DNA of 64,000 bases from Pseudeuparius sepicola (taxonomy: Eukaryota > Arthropoda > Insecta > Coleoptera > Anthribidae). Under the pieces are notes generated by a model. It did no database searches. It had not been told where the DNA came from and saw nothing but the letters and a program-made list of their open reading frames with translations. Location of the stretch: positions 64,090,692 to 64,154,691 of the forward strand of contig OY987299.1 in the NCBI GenBank assembly GCA_963920635.1, read 5' to 3'. How positions within the stretch are numbered: the first letter of the stretch is position 1; each line of letters starts with the position of its first letter. A program made the position numbers and the translations under genes. Of this stretch, positions 53,549-63,799 are shown one piece after another.

Positions 53549-54722
53549 GTCCATTCAGCGATTAGAGCAACGAACATATTACCCGTTTGTGAAATCTTTT
53601 CTGAATAATGACATTGTGGAGATAACGATTAACCAAGGAGACACTTGGTTATTGATGCATGACGCTGCAATTTATATCAAAGGTAAAATAGAGAAGAAAA
53701 CGGGAACCGGGAAATGTAGTTTTGCTAATAATGGAGGTGCGTTTCTCTTCGATTCGATTTCATATGAACTGAATGGAAAGGAATTGGAAACAGTTCGAAA
53801 TCCTGGAATTGTGAGTGCTATCAGAACATATCTATGCTACGCCCCCAGCGATGAAAAATTCCTGGTAACTGCAAGTTGGTCTGGTCCAACCAAGCCTTTG
53901 ACCGTAAATTTGGATGGAACATTTAGCTTGAGAATACCTCTGAAACATTTGTTTGGAATATTTAACGATTATCAGTTGGCCACTTGCGGAAAACAAACTT
54001 TAAGATTAACACGAGCTAGAAACGATAACAACTCTTTACTTCTGGAAGATGATCCTGCATCTGCTGCTGAATTGACGGCAGAAATAACAGTTTCCAATGT
54101 CGAGTTAAAAGTGAAACATATTCAACCTAGCGATTTCATTAGATTGGATCTGCTTCAGTCTATTAAACGTGATCGCCCTATAATTATACCGTATCGTAAA
54201 TGGGAACTTCACGAACTGCCAAGTCTTACGGTCAATGCCAACAGAGAAATTTGGTCAGTCAAAACTTCAATGTCCGTGTCGAGTCTTCGATACGTTATAG
54301 TGGGATTTCAAAGGAGTCGCAATGAAAATGCTAGAAAGGACCCTTCCGTATTCGATAATATAAATATAGCGGATGTCAGATTGATTTTAAACGGTGAATA
54401 TTTTCCTTTTGAACGGCTGAGATTGGATTTTAATGGCAATGACTATCTGGAGGCCTACCATAATTACGTAGACTTTTGCTCTAGTTATATGAATGAGAGG
54501 CACCCCTTGCTTAGCTACACCGAATACAAAAATAACGCAGCTCTCTTTGTCATCGACTGTTCCCGACGAATAGAGTCCATGAAAAGCACCACGGTTGACG
54601 TAAAGCTGGACATCGAGAGTAACGAAGGATTTCCAGCCTCAACCCGAGCTTATTGTATTATTATACATGATAGTACCATCGAATATTTACCATTAAGTGA
54701 AGTAGTTAGGGAACTTATGTAG
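53496..54722 (+). CDS. Major capsid (hexon-like) protein, element 2
   Basis: 408 residues, intact, starting MSLTPQVFDVHRTSTFDESI. It aligns end to end with the element 1 protein at 38318-39553, with conserved AFLFDSISYELNGKE, IPYRKWELHELPSL, RYVIVGFQRS and FPASTRAYCIIIH. The double-jelly-roll fold is inferred from gene order and length. The divergence from element 1 indicates two lineages and not a recent duplication. An AATAAA signal follows at about 54778. Confidence 0.75.
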   Translation: MSLTPQVFDVHRTSTFDESIQRLEQRTYYPFVKSFLNNDIVEITINQGDTWLLMHDAAIYIKGKIEKKTGTGKCSFANNGGAFLFDSISYELNGKELETVRNPGIVSAIRTYLCYAPSDEKFLVTASWSGPTKPLTVNLDGTFSLRIPLKHLFGIFNDYQLATCGKQTLRLTRARNDNNSLLLEDDPASAAELTAEITVSNVELKVKHIQPSDFIRLDLLQSIKRDRPIIIPYRKWELHELPSLTVNANREIWSVKTSMSVSSLRYVIVGFQRSRNENARKDPSVFDNINIADVRLILNGEYFPFERLRLDFNGNDYLEAYHNYVDFCSSYMNERHPLLSYTEYKNNAALFVIDCSRRIESMKSTTVDVKLDIESNEGFPASTRAYCIIIHDSTIEYLPLSEVVRELM

Positions 54723-54884
54723 TTTAATTTTAAGGAGAGTTTTTTAGGTGTAAAGTATTATTGTACTTGTACTTGACCTAATAAAATAACAAAATAAAAT
54801 ATCGGTGTTTCCTTTCCCTTCCATTACCATACATTTTTCGAAATCGATAAATAAAGTGGTTGGGGTAGACAGATCCCCATTAAG

Positions 54885-55340
54885 ATGAAGGTCGCCGTAG
54901 TGGACGCACAGAGATTTATGATAGACGGACGTTTCTGTCCTAAAGAGCTGACAATAAAAGTTAACGATGAAACTTTACATATTCTTATAAGACCTCCGAA
55001 AACCTTTAGTGATCTCAACGAACGCGACAAAAGACAAGTGCGGTATTTGGAGAAAAATCATTTGGGGATCGCATACACTAGCGGCCATGTGGACTACGTC
55101 GAGATGGAAGGTCTCCTAAAAAATTGCTCAGTGTCAAGCGCGTCTACGTCAAGGGCCAACCAAAAGAACGCTTCCTACGAGAAACCATCCATGCCGAAGT
55201 AGTTAACCTGGAACGTCATTCAGGGGTACCTAAATTTGAAAAAAGCATTTCGATGTGTGCACACCACAACCAACAGTCAATGTGGATGTGCAGTTTCATC
55301 AATTGCGAGAAATTGTTTGCCTGGCTGGGTAGTGGGAGGC
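54885..55340 (+). pseudogene. Unknown conserved insect virus/transposon protein, frameshifted
   Basis: The first frame begins MKVAVVDAQRFMIDGRFCPK, then KVNDETLHILIRPPKTF, KRQVRYLEKNHLGI and VDYVEMEGLL. Near 55120-55130 the reading moves to another frame: KRVYVKGQPKERF, VVNLERHSGVPKF and MCAHHNQQSMWMCSFINCEKLFAWL, with a Cys/His cluster. I recall similar proteins in insect mobile elements, possibly with an exonuclease-like fold, but cannot name the family. It lies between hexon and IAP. Confidence 0.5.
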
Positions 55341-55435
55341 AGGCGCCTCCCATTAAGATTCCCCCACCACAAACGCCTCCCACTTCTGTTTCATACCTAT
55401 TTAAACACAGCGAGCATGTCCCTACTCTGTATAAA

Positions 55436-55942
55436 ATGGAAGAAGTGTGTGACTATAGAAACCGAAATGATAGATTGAAATCTTTCGCGAAGTGGTCAAA
55501 TCCGTCGATTTCCCCAATACAATTGGCTGAAGCGGGATTCCATTACACAGATTATGAAGACGTAGTCAAGTGTCCATTTTGCTTCATATAAGGCTACCGG
55601 TGGGAAGAAGGCGACGATCCATTGCAAGACCACGCAAGTTGGAGCCCCAGTTGCCCTTTTATCCAAGCAAGTAATGGGGGACTTAATACGACGTTCGCGG
55701 ATATTAAACCCTTGCCAGTGGTCGCAATACTACCAAACTCCGTCGTCGAGGATACCGTAGTTCGTCAACCTCAGACCGCATCAAAAAGTAATTTATGTAA
55801 AATTTGCTACAACAACGATATACAGGTTGTGATGATTCCCTGCGGACACGTAATGCTTTGCATAGAATGCACACTTCAAATCTCCTCATGTCCTTTGTGC
55901 AGAACGATGATACGTGAAAAAGTGCGTGTCTATCTACCATAA
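55436..55942 (+). pseudogene. iap: Inhibitor of apoptosis protein (BIR + RING), one in-frame stop
   Basis: ATG 55436 (MEEVCDYRNRNDRLKSFAKW) opens a BIR domain with LAEAGFHYTDYEDVVKCPFC, then WEEGDDPLQDHASWSPSCPF, giving the zinc ligands C-x2-C...H...C. The C-terminus is a C3HC4 RING: CKICYNNDIQVVMIPCGHVM and CPLCRTM. A TAA at 55589-55591 interrupts the BIR just after its CxxC. The frame is otherwise continuous. IAPs of this layout block caspases and ubiquitinate targets, and baculoviruses use them to keep infected insect cells alive. TATTTAAA lies 37 bp upstream and an AATAAA follows at about 55968. One BIR is fewer than in most viral IAPs, which usually have two. Confidence 0.88.
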
Positions 55943-56018
55943 GCTATTTATGTAGTAAATGTATAAAACAAATAAAGTTTTAAAACAAAAACTTGTTTTT
56001 ATTTTGGGGTCAGTCGCC

Positions 56019-56054
56019 TATATATTGAGAAGTAGCACGCAGAATTTCTCAGTT
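56019..56054 (+). promoter_or_regulatory. TATA box and initiator of the element 2 ATPase gene
   Basis: TATATA at 56019 and CTCAGTTG with its A at 56051 are 32 bp apart. The ATG follows at 56061. Same architecture as the PLA2 promoter at 51418. Confidence 0.72.
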
Positions 56055-56060
56055 GACAAG

Positions 56061-56746
56061 ATGCAAGTTCAGCAACAGCAAGTTTGTCTCCCTATCGAAA
56101 ATCTAGATGTCATACAAGGGGGTACGGTAAAATCAAAGCACGGTACCCTACTACCAGACTCGTTTAGGGCAATCTTGTGTGGACCTAGCGGGTGTGGTAA
56201 AACGAACGCACTCCTTAGTTTGATTTTCAATGAAAACGGTCTGAAATTCGAAAATATCTACTTATATACGAAATCGTTGTACCAACCGAAATATCAATTA
56301 TTGCAGGATGTAGTAAAAAAAGTCGTTTGCATCGGCTTCTCTCCGTATAGATAAACGAGGATGTCATCGATCCGTCGGAAGCTCTAGAAAATTCGATATT
56401 CATATTTGATGATGTGGCCTGTGATAGACAAAATAAAATCAGGGAATTTTATTCGATGGGGCGCCACAAAGCGGTCGACGTCGCTTATCTATGTCAAACG
56501 TATTCGAAAATTCCGAAGCAGCTCATACGCGATAATTGCAACGTGATCGTGTTATTTAAACAAGACGACGTAAATCTGAAACACGTTTACGAGGAACATG
56601 TGTCGCCAGACGTCACGTACGAAGATTTCAAAATGCTGTGCTATCAATGTTGGGACGACAGCTATGGCACTCTGGTCATAGTTAAGGATTTTAGTCTGAA
56701 AAACGGGCGGTATAGGAAAGGTTTCGATAAGTATATAAGGCTGTGA
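56061..56746 (+). pseudogene. Genome-packaging ATPase, element 2, frameshifted
   Basis: Starts MQVQQQQVCLPIENLDVIQG. Walker A is GPSGCGKTNALL. The frame ends at 56354, and homology resumes in another frame by 56352 with VIDPSEALENSIFIFDD (Walker B), CQTYSKIPKQLIRDNCNVIV and an end GRYRKGFDKYIRL. One indel near 56340-56350 explains this. It is an A32/FtsK-HerA-type packaging motor as in element 1. It lies downstream of the IAP gene and upstream of the conserved unknown gene, as in other Polintons. Confidence 0.82.
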
Positions 56747-57175
56747 GTACTTCTCTGACGTTAGTGGTCAACATGCCGCTGACGTCAGAGGATCAAATTC
56801 TAAAAGTGCACCGCGCAAGGAAAATCAGTTAACTTGCACGAGCGATTAGGAAAAAAACACACGGCTTTGAAGTTAGGGAAATTCGAGGAAGACGAGACGC
56901 TGGAAAAAATATTCAAACCAGTGACGCAATCTATCAAAACGTTAAAAATAAAAAAAGACATTCTAGACCTCGAACCGAAGAAAGAAAAAACTAAGGTGGA
57001 ACCTAAAAAAGAAGAAGAAATTGGGGAAAGCAGTGATACAAGAATACAGAAATATAGAAAAACGTCGGATATAATAGTGGGTAGGAAGAGGTATAAAGGT
57101 ACCAAAGGACTTCTTCAATTGATTTTGTATAACGATCCTCGAGCCAATTTGGTGGAGATGAAAAATTATAGTAAA

Positions 57176-58059
57176 TATAAATAACAATGCTAATAGAATT
57201 AGGGAAATAAATCTGGTGGACCGACCAGTAAATTTAATAATTCCTTATATTCCTGGACTGTCAGATAAGCTAAAACGTATAGGCAATCGTTTTAATGTGA
57301 GAACAGTATTTAAAACCAAAAATACATTAAGATCGATGCTAGTTAAAACAAAACCATTTAATGAGTTACAAAGTTCAAAAAATTGCATTTATAAAATTCC
57401 TTGTGAATGTGGAAAGTTCTATGTTGGGGAGACTTGTAGGCCATTTAACGTTCGTTTAAAAGAACATAAAAATTATATCAGGCAAAATCAAATTTCGAAG
57501 TCCAAAATATCATTCCTTTAATAACAATCATAGGATATTGTGGGATAGTTCCAAACCAATTCTAAAAGAAGAAGTAGGAAATAGACGAAAAATTAAAGAA
57601 TCTGCATTTATTCTAGGAAATACGGGCAACTGTGTTGCTGAATGTTCAGTGGAATTCAGTAAAATATTATTGCCACTTATTCAAAGAGAAGTTAGTATAG
57701 ATAATTAGATAAAACACAGGGTACAATATCAGGCAGGTGGCTAGGCTATTGTTTTTGTTGTCATGACATTTTAACCTGAAATTTATTAATCTGTCACTTC
57801 ACTTTGACGTGACATGATCTTTGAGAAAGGAGGAAGATTTATCCTCCGAAAGGTCAGAAAACAAATTTGTTGAAGTTATTTTTTGAGTTACACGTTTAAA
57901 GTTTCGTTCATTTAGTGTTAAGAATTTATGAATTTTCGAGGCAACTTGAAACAGTTGTCTTTCAATCAGTTTGGTGGCGAAAAACCCAATTAAAAATTAA
58001 ATGGATCTGTTTGCGCCACAAATAAATTTTAGAAAATATTTAGAAAATATTATAGTAAA
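57176..58059 (+). mobile_element. 5'-truncated Penelope-like element with 11-bp target duplication
   Basis: ATTATAGTAAA occurs at 57165-57175 and 58049-58059, directly flanking the insert. The insert codes for the GIY-YIG endonuclease end of a Penelope-like element followed by a 3' UTR. No reverse transcriptase is present, so it is a 5'-truncated copy. Confidence 0.85.
57216..57708 (+). pseudogene. Penelope-like GIY-YIG endonuclease domain
   Basis: LIIPYIPGLSDKLKRIGNRF leads to NCIYKIPCECGKFYVGETCR, the IYxIPC...FYVGET variant of GIY-YIG used by Penelope-like elements, with RPFNVRLKEHKNYI (catalytic Arg and linker). After a shift near 57515 the tail HRILWDSSKPILKEE and RRKIKESAFIL continues to a stop near 57708. 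Penelope-like elements insert by target-primed reverse transcription using this nuclease. Confidence 0.85.
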
Positions 58060-58400
58060 ATTCTAACTGAAACGTCGGTACATCTGAATAGCGCGGGTAA
58101 ATTTAGAGGTTCATCTCGATATAAGTACACGAATGTTACTAAACCGTTACTAAAACGCGTAGATGATGAGGGGGCAAGCGGTAAAGGTATGCATCTCACT
58201 TACAACGAAAAACCGGTGGAGTACATGTTTTGGGACGACGTCAACGAATTAGTTGACAGATTGCGATTACTGGTGGCATCCAAAAACGCCAGCAACACGT
58301 CCCACGACAACGAAATCGTAGCTATTATAAATGAACTGATGGAAGCTAAAGTTATCAGATAACTTAGTCGCGCTGAAGAAGGCGGGTCATAAATTTCGAT

Positions 58401-59342
58401 ATGAACTCCCAGTATACCAAGGAAAAAGTTCAGCTAATTAGGGAATTACATAAACCGATACGAAAAAAATACTCTAGACGTAGAATTATTATTAAAGGTT
58501 TGGATGATCTTTGGCAAGCCGACCTAGGGCAGTTGGATCAGTACGCCAGCCGCAATAAAAACTTTAAATTCATGCTAGTCTTAATCGACTTTTTTTCCAA
58601 ATTTGTCTGGTGCAAACCGTTAAAATCCAAGTCGGGAGAAGAAGTGGCGAAGGCTTTCGCCGATATTCTCAAAAATTCCGGGGGGCGTCGACCTCGAAAT
58701 CTGCAGACCGATCAAGGCAAGGAATTTTACAACTGTCATTTTAAGAAGTTATTGAATACTTTCAACGTTAACCACTATAGCACGTTTAGCGACACGAAAG
58801 CGGCGATAGTAGAGAGAGTGATCCGCACCTTGAAAGAACAACTGTTCAAGTATTTCAGTTTAAGCGGCACATACAAGTGGATCGATATTTTACCGACGCT
58901 AGTTGATGAATACAATGATAGGAGACATAGAACCACATGCATGAAACCTAAAGATGTGAACAAAACAAACGAACGGATCGTCCTTAACGCATCTTTCAAT
59001 CACCTAAAGACTTTTGATAAACAAAAGTTTAAACTAGGTGACAGAGTTAGGATCAGCAAAGTCAAGCACGTTTTTCAGAAGGGTTACACGCCCAACTGGA
59101 CGACTGAAGTGTTTAAAATCTCAAAAGTTCAAATTACGAACCATCCCACATATCTCTTAGAAGATTTGAACGGAAGACCTATCCAGGGGGGCTTTTACGC
59201 CGAGGAATTGCAAAAAACAGCTGATCCGGACGTCTATTTGGTAGAAAAGGTGTTGCGTAGAAAAGGAAAGAAGATTTTGGTCCGTTGGCTGGGGTTCGAT
59301 AAGTCCCACGACTCTTGGATAGACGCAACAGACGTCTTGTAG
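58401..59342 (+). CDS. Polinton integrase with C-terminal chromodomain, intact
   Basis: 313 residues, starting MNSQYTKEKVQLIRELHKPI. The retrovirus-like core has DLWQADLGQL (first Asp), LQTDQGKEFY (second Asp) and KAAIVERVIRTLK (Glu), i.e. DD35E. An SH3-like segment (KLGDRVRISKVKHVFQKGY) follows. The last 45 residues (VYLVEKVLRRKGKKILVRWL, then SHDSWIDATDVL) are a chromodomain that could read histone methylation and steer insertion. It would integrate the element's DNA after virion or episome replication. The zinc-binding HHCC domain is not seen. It is one of the few fully open genes of element 2. Confidence 0.9.
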   Translation: MNSQYTKEKVQLIRELHKPIRKKYSRRRIIIKGLDDLWQADLGQLDQYASRNKNFKFMLVLIDFFSKFVWCKPLKSKSGEEVAKAFADILKNSGGRRPRNLQTDQGKEFYNCHFKKLLNTFNVNHYSTFSDTKAAIVERVIRTLKEQLFKYFSLSGTYKWIDILPTLVDEYNDRRHRTTCMKPKDVNKTNERIVLNASFNHLKTFDKQKFKLGDRVRISKVKHVFQKGYTPNWTTEVFKISKVQITNHPTYLLEDLNGRPIQGGFYAEELQKTADPDVYLVEKVLRRKGKKILVRWLGFDKSHDSWIDATDVL

Positions 59343-59354
59343 TAGTGGCGGAGC

Positions 59355-59983
59355 ATGGGTGACAGTAGTGGCTACGAATCTGACGCAGCCGGCGATGTCG
59401 ACGACGACGTTTCACAGCAAACGATTCAAAGAGATATACTTCATCTGTTGAAAACATGTTTCCATTTGGCGCCTGGTCACACATATACCGTACATTACGA
59501 TTTTTTACGCCTGCTGTAAATATCGTTTGCGGGCAAGGTACCCGAGAAGAATGCGTAATGAGCATGGATCACGTGGAGTGGAGAGAACTTATGTCGCACC
59601 TGTATAAGTTTTTCGAACAAGGAGATGGTCTGCCTGTGAAATTTGGTTGTGACATGGAATTGGACACGATTAATTCGGAGCGATTAGAAATCGTAACGCT
59701 CGGCAGAAACGGCGTATATTTTTACTTCAGCGAGGCATGCTGTATCGAACTGCTACGCATAGATGCTTTATTGCATAGTTTTAAGTTAGTTGATTTCTAT
59801 TATAATTTTTTAGATACGGCAAATGAGATGTTGATAAAAAGTAAGTTTATAATAAGTATTAGAGACACTATTAAGTTACTTTGTAATCCAATGTGTAACA
59901 TAGAAAAGTACTGTATTTATGAACTATTTTATCTGGACAGGGAGTTTTTGTTAGCTGACTTGTATAGGAGAAGGTTTTCTTAG
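59355..59983 (+). pseudogene. Unknown protein downstream of integrase, probably frameshifted
   Basis: From ATG 59355 (MGDSSGYESDAAGDVDDDV) an acidic head runs to a stop near 59519. A second frame, open from about 59456, continues GTREECVMSMDHVEWRELMS and VYFYFSEACCIELLRI to TAG 59981-59983. The two probably form one gene broken by an indel. No domain recognised. It is convergent with the polymerase gene. Confidence 0.45.
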
Positions 59984-60038
59984 ATAAAACAACATTTTAA
60001 AAATAGTGTTTTTATTTACATACCCGCATTCTTACATT

Positions 60039-63000
60039 TCAATCTACATCTATGATATCCTTATGACCCCAAGGCAATGTGATGATATTGTCGAGGATAT
60101 ATCGTTTGTTATCGAAAGGGCTGAGACCGATTTTACTTTGTTTGATACTAAACACCGTATGAGCATATGAACGTATCGAGCACTGGCTGGCGATTTTTTC
60201 TTTTTGTTCAGATAGGCAATCGACATAATCCTGGTGCGTAATCTTATTTTTTACTACATTGTATTTAACCCCCTTAGCTTTTTTCACGCACTTTTCCCCC
60301 TCGTCTATTAAGTATGAATACATTTTTGATCTAAGCCCGATGAAATGGGTCAAGATACTACCGTTTAACTCATCTTTCATTAACCCTGGTACTTTTTTAT
60401 TTACAAGCGGAATGTTGTATCTATTATTTGGTAGTCGGAGGTGTCAAACCTAGCTCTATTTTTCAGAATGAGATCCCGATAAACGTCATCGCAACAAATT
60501 TCGTAGATAAGACTGTCCGTATCAGTGTATAGTAATTGACAGTCGGAGGATGAATAGTTTTGTAGTATAAAATCATAGTGGAATTCGTAGATGCAGGTTT
60601 TCGATATGTCTAGAATTGCCATTCCAACATACAGGGGCTTGTTAAAGTTAATATTCGTTTTATTTAATTCAACGCTAATTAGGTTTCATCAAATATTGTC
60701 CTGCATCTAAAAGTTGGACTTGAAATTAGATTTTTGGCACCGTATCTCCCCTCCCACTTATTCACTAACTTCACGATTCTATGTTTCCTAATATTTTCCA
60801 TAGTTTTACCATAGATAGCGTTGTTCGTAAGTTTAATAATGGTTTTTTCGAAATCAAACTTAGCCTTCGTTCTTAATTGGGTGTTATATTTGATGTATCA
60901 CGTATTTTTCTTTGGGATAAAGGGTAGTCATAAGTTTAGGTAATTTCGATTCTGGCGGTACTCGGTGTTCGGCAGCAAAAGGGAGATCTTTGTGCAAATC
61001 GTGCAACCCGTCAGGATACTCTAAGTCAACGTCTAAAATATACCCTTCTTTAGCATCGTTGGGAATTTTAGTAACGTCAATACTGTCAATGTCTTCTACC
61101 CATTGAAAACCACCTTGAGGGAAACACTCACACATCGCCCAACCGTACAAGTTATTTACGTCTAGATACAGAATATATTTAGAGGGATCGTCCGGATTGT
61201 GTCCTTTCATGTATTTATTATTGGCTTGCGCGAAGCGCTTAGAACATTGGCTCAAGCCGCCTCTGACAGCTCTCTCGAAAAATAGCAAAATATCGATATC
61301 TTGAAATGTTTCTAATTTACAGCCGGTGAATTTTAACATACAATCGAAAGTATAACCAGGCATGGTATAATACCAAGCGGGATCTAGACCGTAATTATCG
61401 TGACACGACTTTCTGAACGTCTCAAACACGTCACTTAGCAACATAATGTCAGTTTTGAGGTAGAGATCCGAGTATTCACCGATCGTGCCTATATTGAATT
61501 TTTCCCAAACCAGTTGAGCGTGAGCGTATTCATTTTTATTGATATTGGTGTCATTTAGTTTGTTATAAAATTTATCGATAGTTGGAAGCGAAATCTCTTG
61601 TAATTTCTCTAAATTGTCGATGTAGTCATAACAAAAAACGCCTTTTCTAGTAAATAGGGTCAACTGATCCGAAGGGATGTCACCAAATTCCTTTTTAGTG
61701 TTAACGAAATCCTGGCTTTTAAGAGAGGACGCTAGTGTCTCTAGAGAAAATCCCATGAATCTGAGGGAATCTATAAAACGAAATTTTACACTGGTTTCAT
61801 TATCGAAAATCGTAAAACTTATATATTTTTCTTTATTGATGGGAAGAAGGGAGATATGATTGCGCTTGGCAAGGTCCCTGATAATGAAATGACTGTCGTA
61901 GCCGCTGAAATTATGAAATACCACTGGAATCACGAACGAGTTTCGATAAGTTAGATTGCATGCCTGATGGGCGTACCCACGAAACCTAGAAGACAAATGG
62001 AAATGATCAAGAACTATGATATCGGCGGGAGTGAACGATTTTTCACAAATGTGACAATTTGCCGTGGCATTTTTCAAACTTATATTTTGATTCATCGATT
62101 CCGCGGTTGTTAATTTCGACGCAACGAATTTTGCTATTTCCTCCATTTGATCCGCATACCAAGACATACAATCGGACCCTCGATAGCTTTTGAAAAAAGA
62201 CAAAGAGTCGTCGTAGAAGCATTTAAAATAAAAAGCGGCACTGAACGTCTCGTGTTTTTGGTACTTGGTAGTCTGCGACATCGCCTCCGAATCGCGATAA
62301 GGTTTTAACATGGACTCGAAATCTGAATATATAACAAAAGGGGTGCGTTCTTTATATACGTAATTTTTAAATTTGACAAATTTTTCTTTGGGGAACGACA
62401 CCTGGCAATTATTGAATTCTTCACAGTAAACAGTGTGGTTGTCCAATTTCTCCTGGGTGTGGAAATAATTCAGGCATCTATCGCATATAAACTTTTTACC
62501 GTTGTGTTTATTCATCTGCGTCGAAATTAGACGCGACAAATTTTTAATCCAACAAAAATGATATTTTATAGCTGGCATTTCGACATCTTCCGCGGGAGGG
62601 GTCTCGTAGTCATTAATTTTTAGGAAATATTGATCCTGAATGAGTAGCAAGTTCACGTGTCTATCTATCTTCTTTTTAGTCAATCGCACCGGGCCAGTAC
62701 AAAATTTACGCGGATTTTCGCATACTAACTCTAGGGCGTATACGTTTACGGAAATTTCATTTAATTTTTCGAACCTTTCGATTTTAGGAAGCGTTACTGG
62801 AAAGTCCTCCAACCCGTCTAGGTTCAAAACTTGTGCATAATGGGGGTACGAACTAGTGCGCTCTGTATTACGATCTACGAGGTAAAGAGCCGAAATGACA
62901 GCCCACGTGAAGCACGCGTCATCATCGTTTCTAATGTTAACGCAAGCTCTTTTCTTTAAAATCTCATCCGGTAATTTCACATACGACCCACCGCCGTTCC

Positions 63001-63319
63001 CCATTTGGACTTTGTTGACATTAACTTCCAAATATAAAATTCTATGTAGCGCCCAACCAGAATCACGTTCCTGGAACTCTTCGAGAGTCTTTAAAATGGT
63101 GTCGGTGACGTTATCCGCAAACCAACGTTTCAGCTCTGTGCCCCCGTCAATAGTAACATTTTTCGTATTGAAATATTTATTATCCAAAATTTCTTCATCT
63201 CCCGATTTTTTTATAAATTCCCCACAGAAAACGGTGTTAACCTTTATTATGTTGTATTCTTTTACGATTCTAGACAAGCGTGGTTTTAAAAGGCGAAAAG
63301 CATCATTCAAGAAATCCAC
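60039..63319 (-). pseudogene. polB: Protein-primed-type DNA polymerase B, element 2, frameshifted near its end
   Basis: The first 811 residues (63319 down to 60884) are open, starting MDFLNDAFRLLKPRLSRIVK. Exonuclease motifs are FVIYSDFESM (Exo I), VVFHNFSGYDSHFI (Exo II) and YLKTDIMLLSDVF (Exo III). Polymerase motif A is LYLDVNNLYGWAM. The frame breaks near 60885. Motif B (NNAIYGKTMEN) and motif C (LLYTDTDSLIYE, in 60401-60622) are in other frames, and the tail is in 60039-60380. At least three breaks are present. The type is the B-family polymerase of Polintons, which would copy the linear genome. Its N-terminus also holds a CDRCLNYFHTQEKLDNHT zinc-finger-like segment, commonly seen in insect Polinton polymerases. 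Confidence 0.88.
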
Positions 63320-63389
63320 TGTCTTTATGCTTAAGATTTATAATGACTCCCGAACGAATTCTACTTTTGAATGCGGACTTAGTGTCTTC

Positions 63390-63680
63390 TCATTTGACCC
63401 AACCGCGTCCACTCGCTTTTACTCCGCACCCAGCGCGTTTCATATTTTTTAAGTAAGCTCTGAATCTTTTTAAATGTCCTAAATTTGTTTGTAGTTTTGT
63501 CATCGTACCAGGATTGTATCGACATGCTTTTATAGCACCATAAACGAGCCTAATATTTTTGTTTATCAGTTTATGCCAGCGCTCTCGCGTGCTCATATCC
63601 ATACCGTTTGTTATCAAACGAAAAGCCCTTTCACAAACGTTCACAATATCATCACTTACCTCTGCGATTGCTGCAGCCAT
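63390..63680 (-). CDS. Small basic protein upstream of the polymerase, element 2
   Basis: From ATG 63680 (MAAAIAEVSDDIVNVCERAF) 96 residues. A longer in-frame start at 63788 lies upstream of the TATA box and is less likely. The sequence is helical and basic (RERWHKLINKNIRLVYGAI, LGHLKRFRAYLKNMKRAGCG). Not recognised. Given its site at the polymerase end, a terminal protein or DNA-binding role is possible but unsupported. Confidence 0.5.
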   Translation of the reverse strand: MAAAIAEVSDDIVNVCERAFRLITNGMDMSTRERWHKLINKNIRLVYGAIKACRYNPGTMTKLQTNLGHLKRFRAYLKNMKRAGCGVKASGRGWVK

Positions 63681-63737
63681 GATGCCGATGTGGTCGAGTG
63701 TGGACACAGCTCTGCTGTGCGGAGAAAATGTGCGCTC

Positions 63738-63745
63738 TTTATATA
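63738..63745 (-). promoter_or_regulatory. TATA box for the minus-strand genes of element 2
   Basis: Complement reads GGTATATAAAG, about 60 bp upstream of the ATG at 63680. Confidence 0.6.
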
Positions 63746-63799
63746 CCAAGGCGCAACCGCTAGAAAATTTAATTTTGCAACGAAGCAAAAATTCATGTC

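Larger units (their letters stand above)
56773..58362 (+). pseudogene. Conserved Polinton protein, split by a Penelope-like insertion
   Basis: The 5' part starts MPLTSEDQILKVHRAR, shifts frame near 56825, and continues LEKIFKPVTQSIKTLK and a Lys/Glu-rich stretch to about 57175. The 3' part resumes in the matching frame at about 58050 and ends with EYMFWDDVNELVDRLRLL and DNEIVAIINELM. Both parts match the 329-residue gene of element 1 (42934-43923). Between them lies an insertion of about 884 bp, flanked by an 11-bp direct repeat that keeps the reading frame on each side. Confidence 0.8.
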
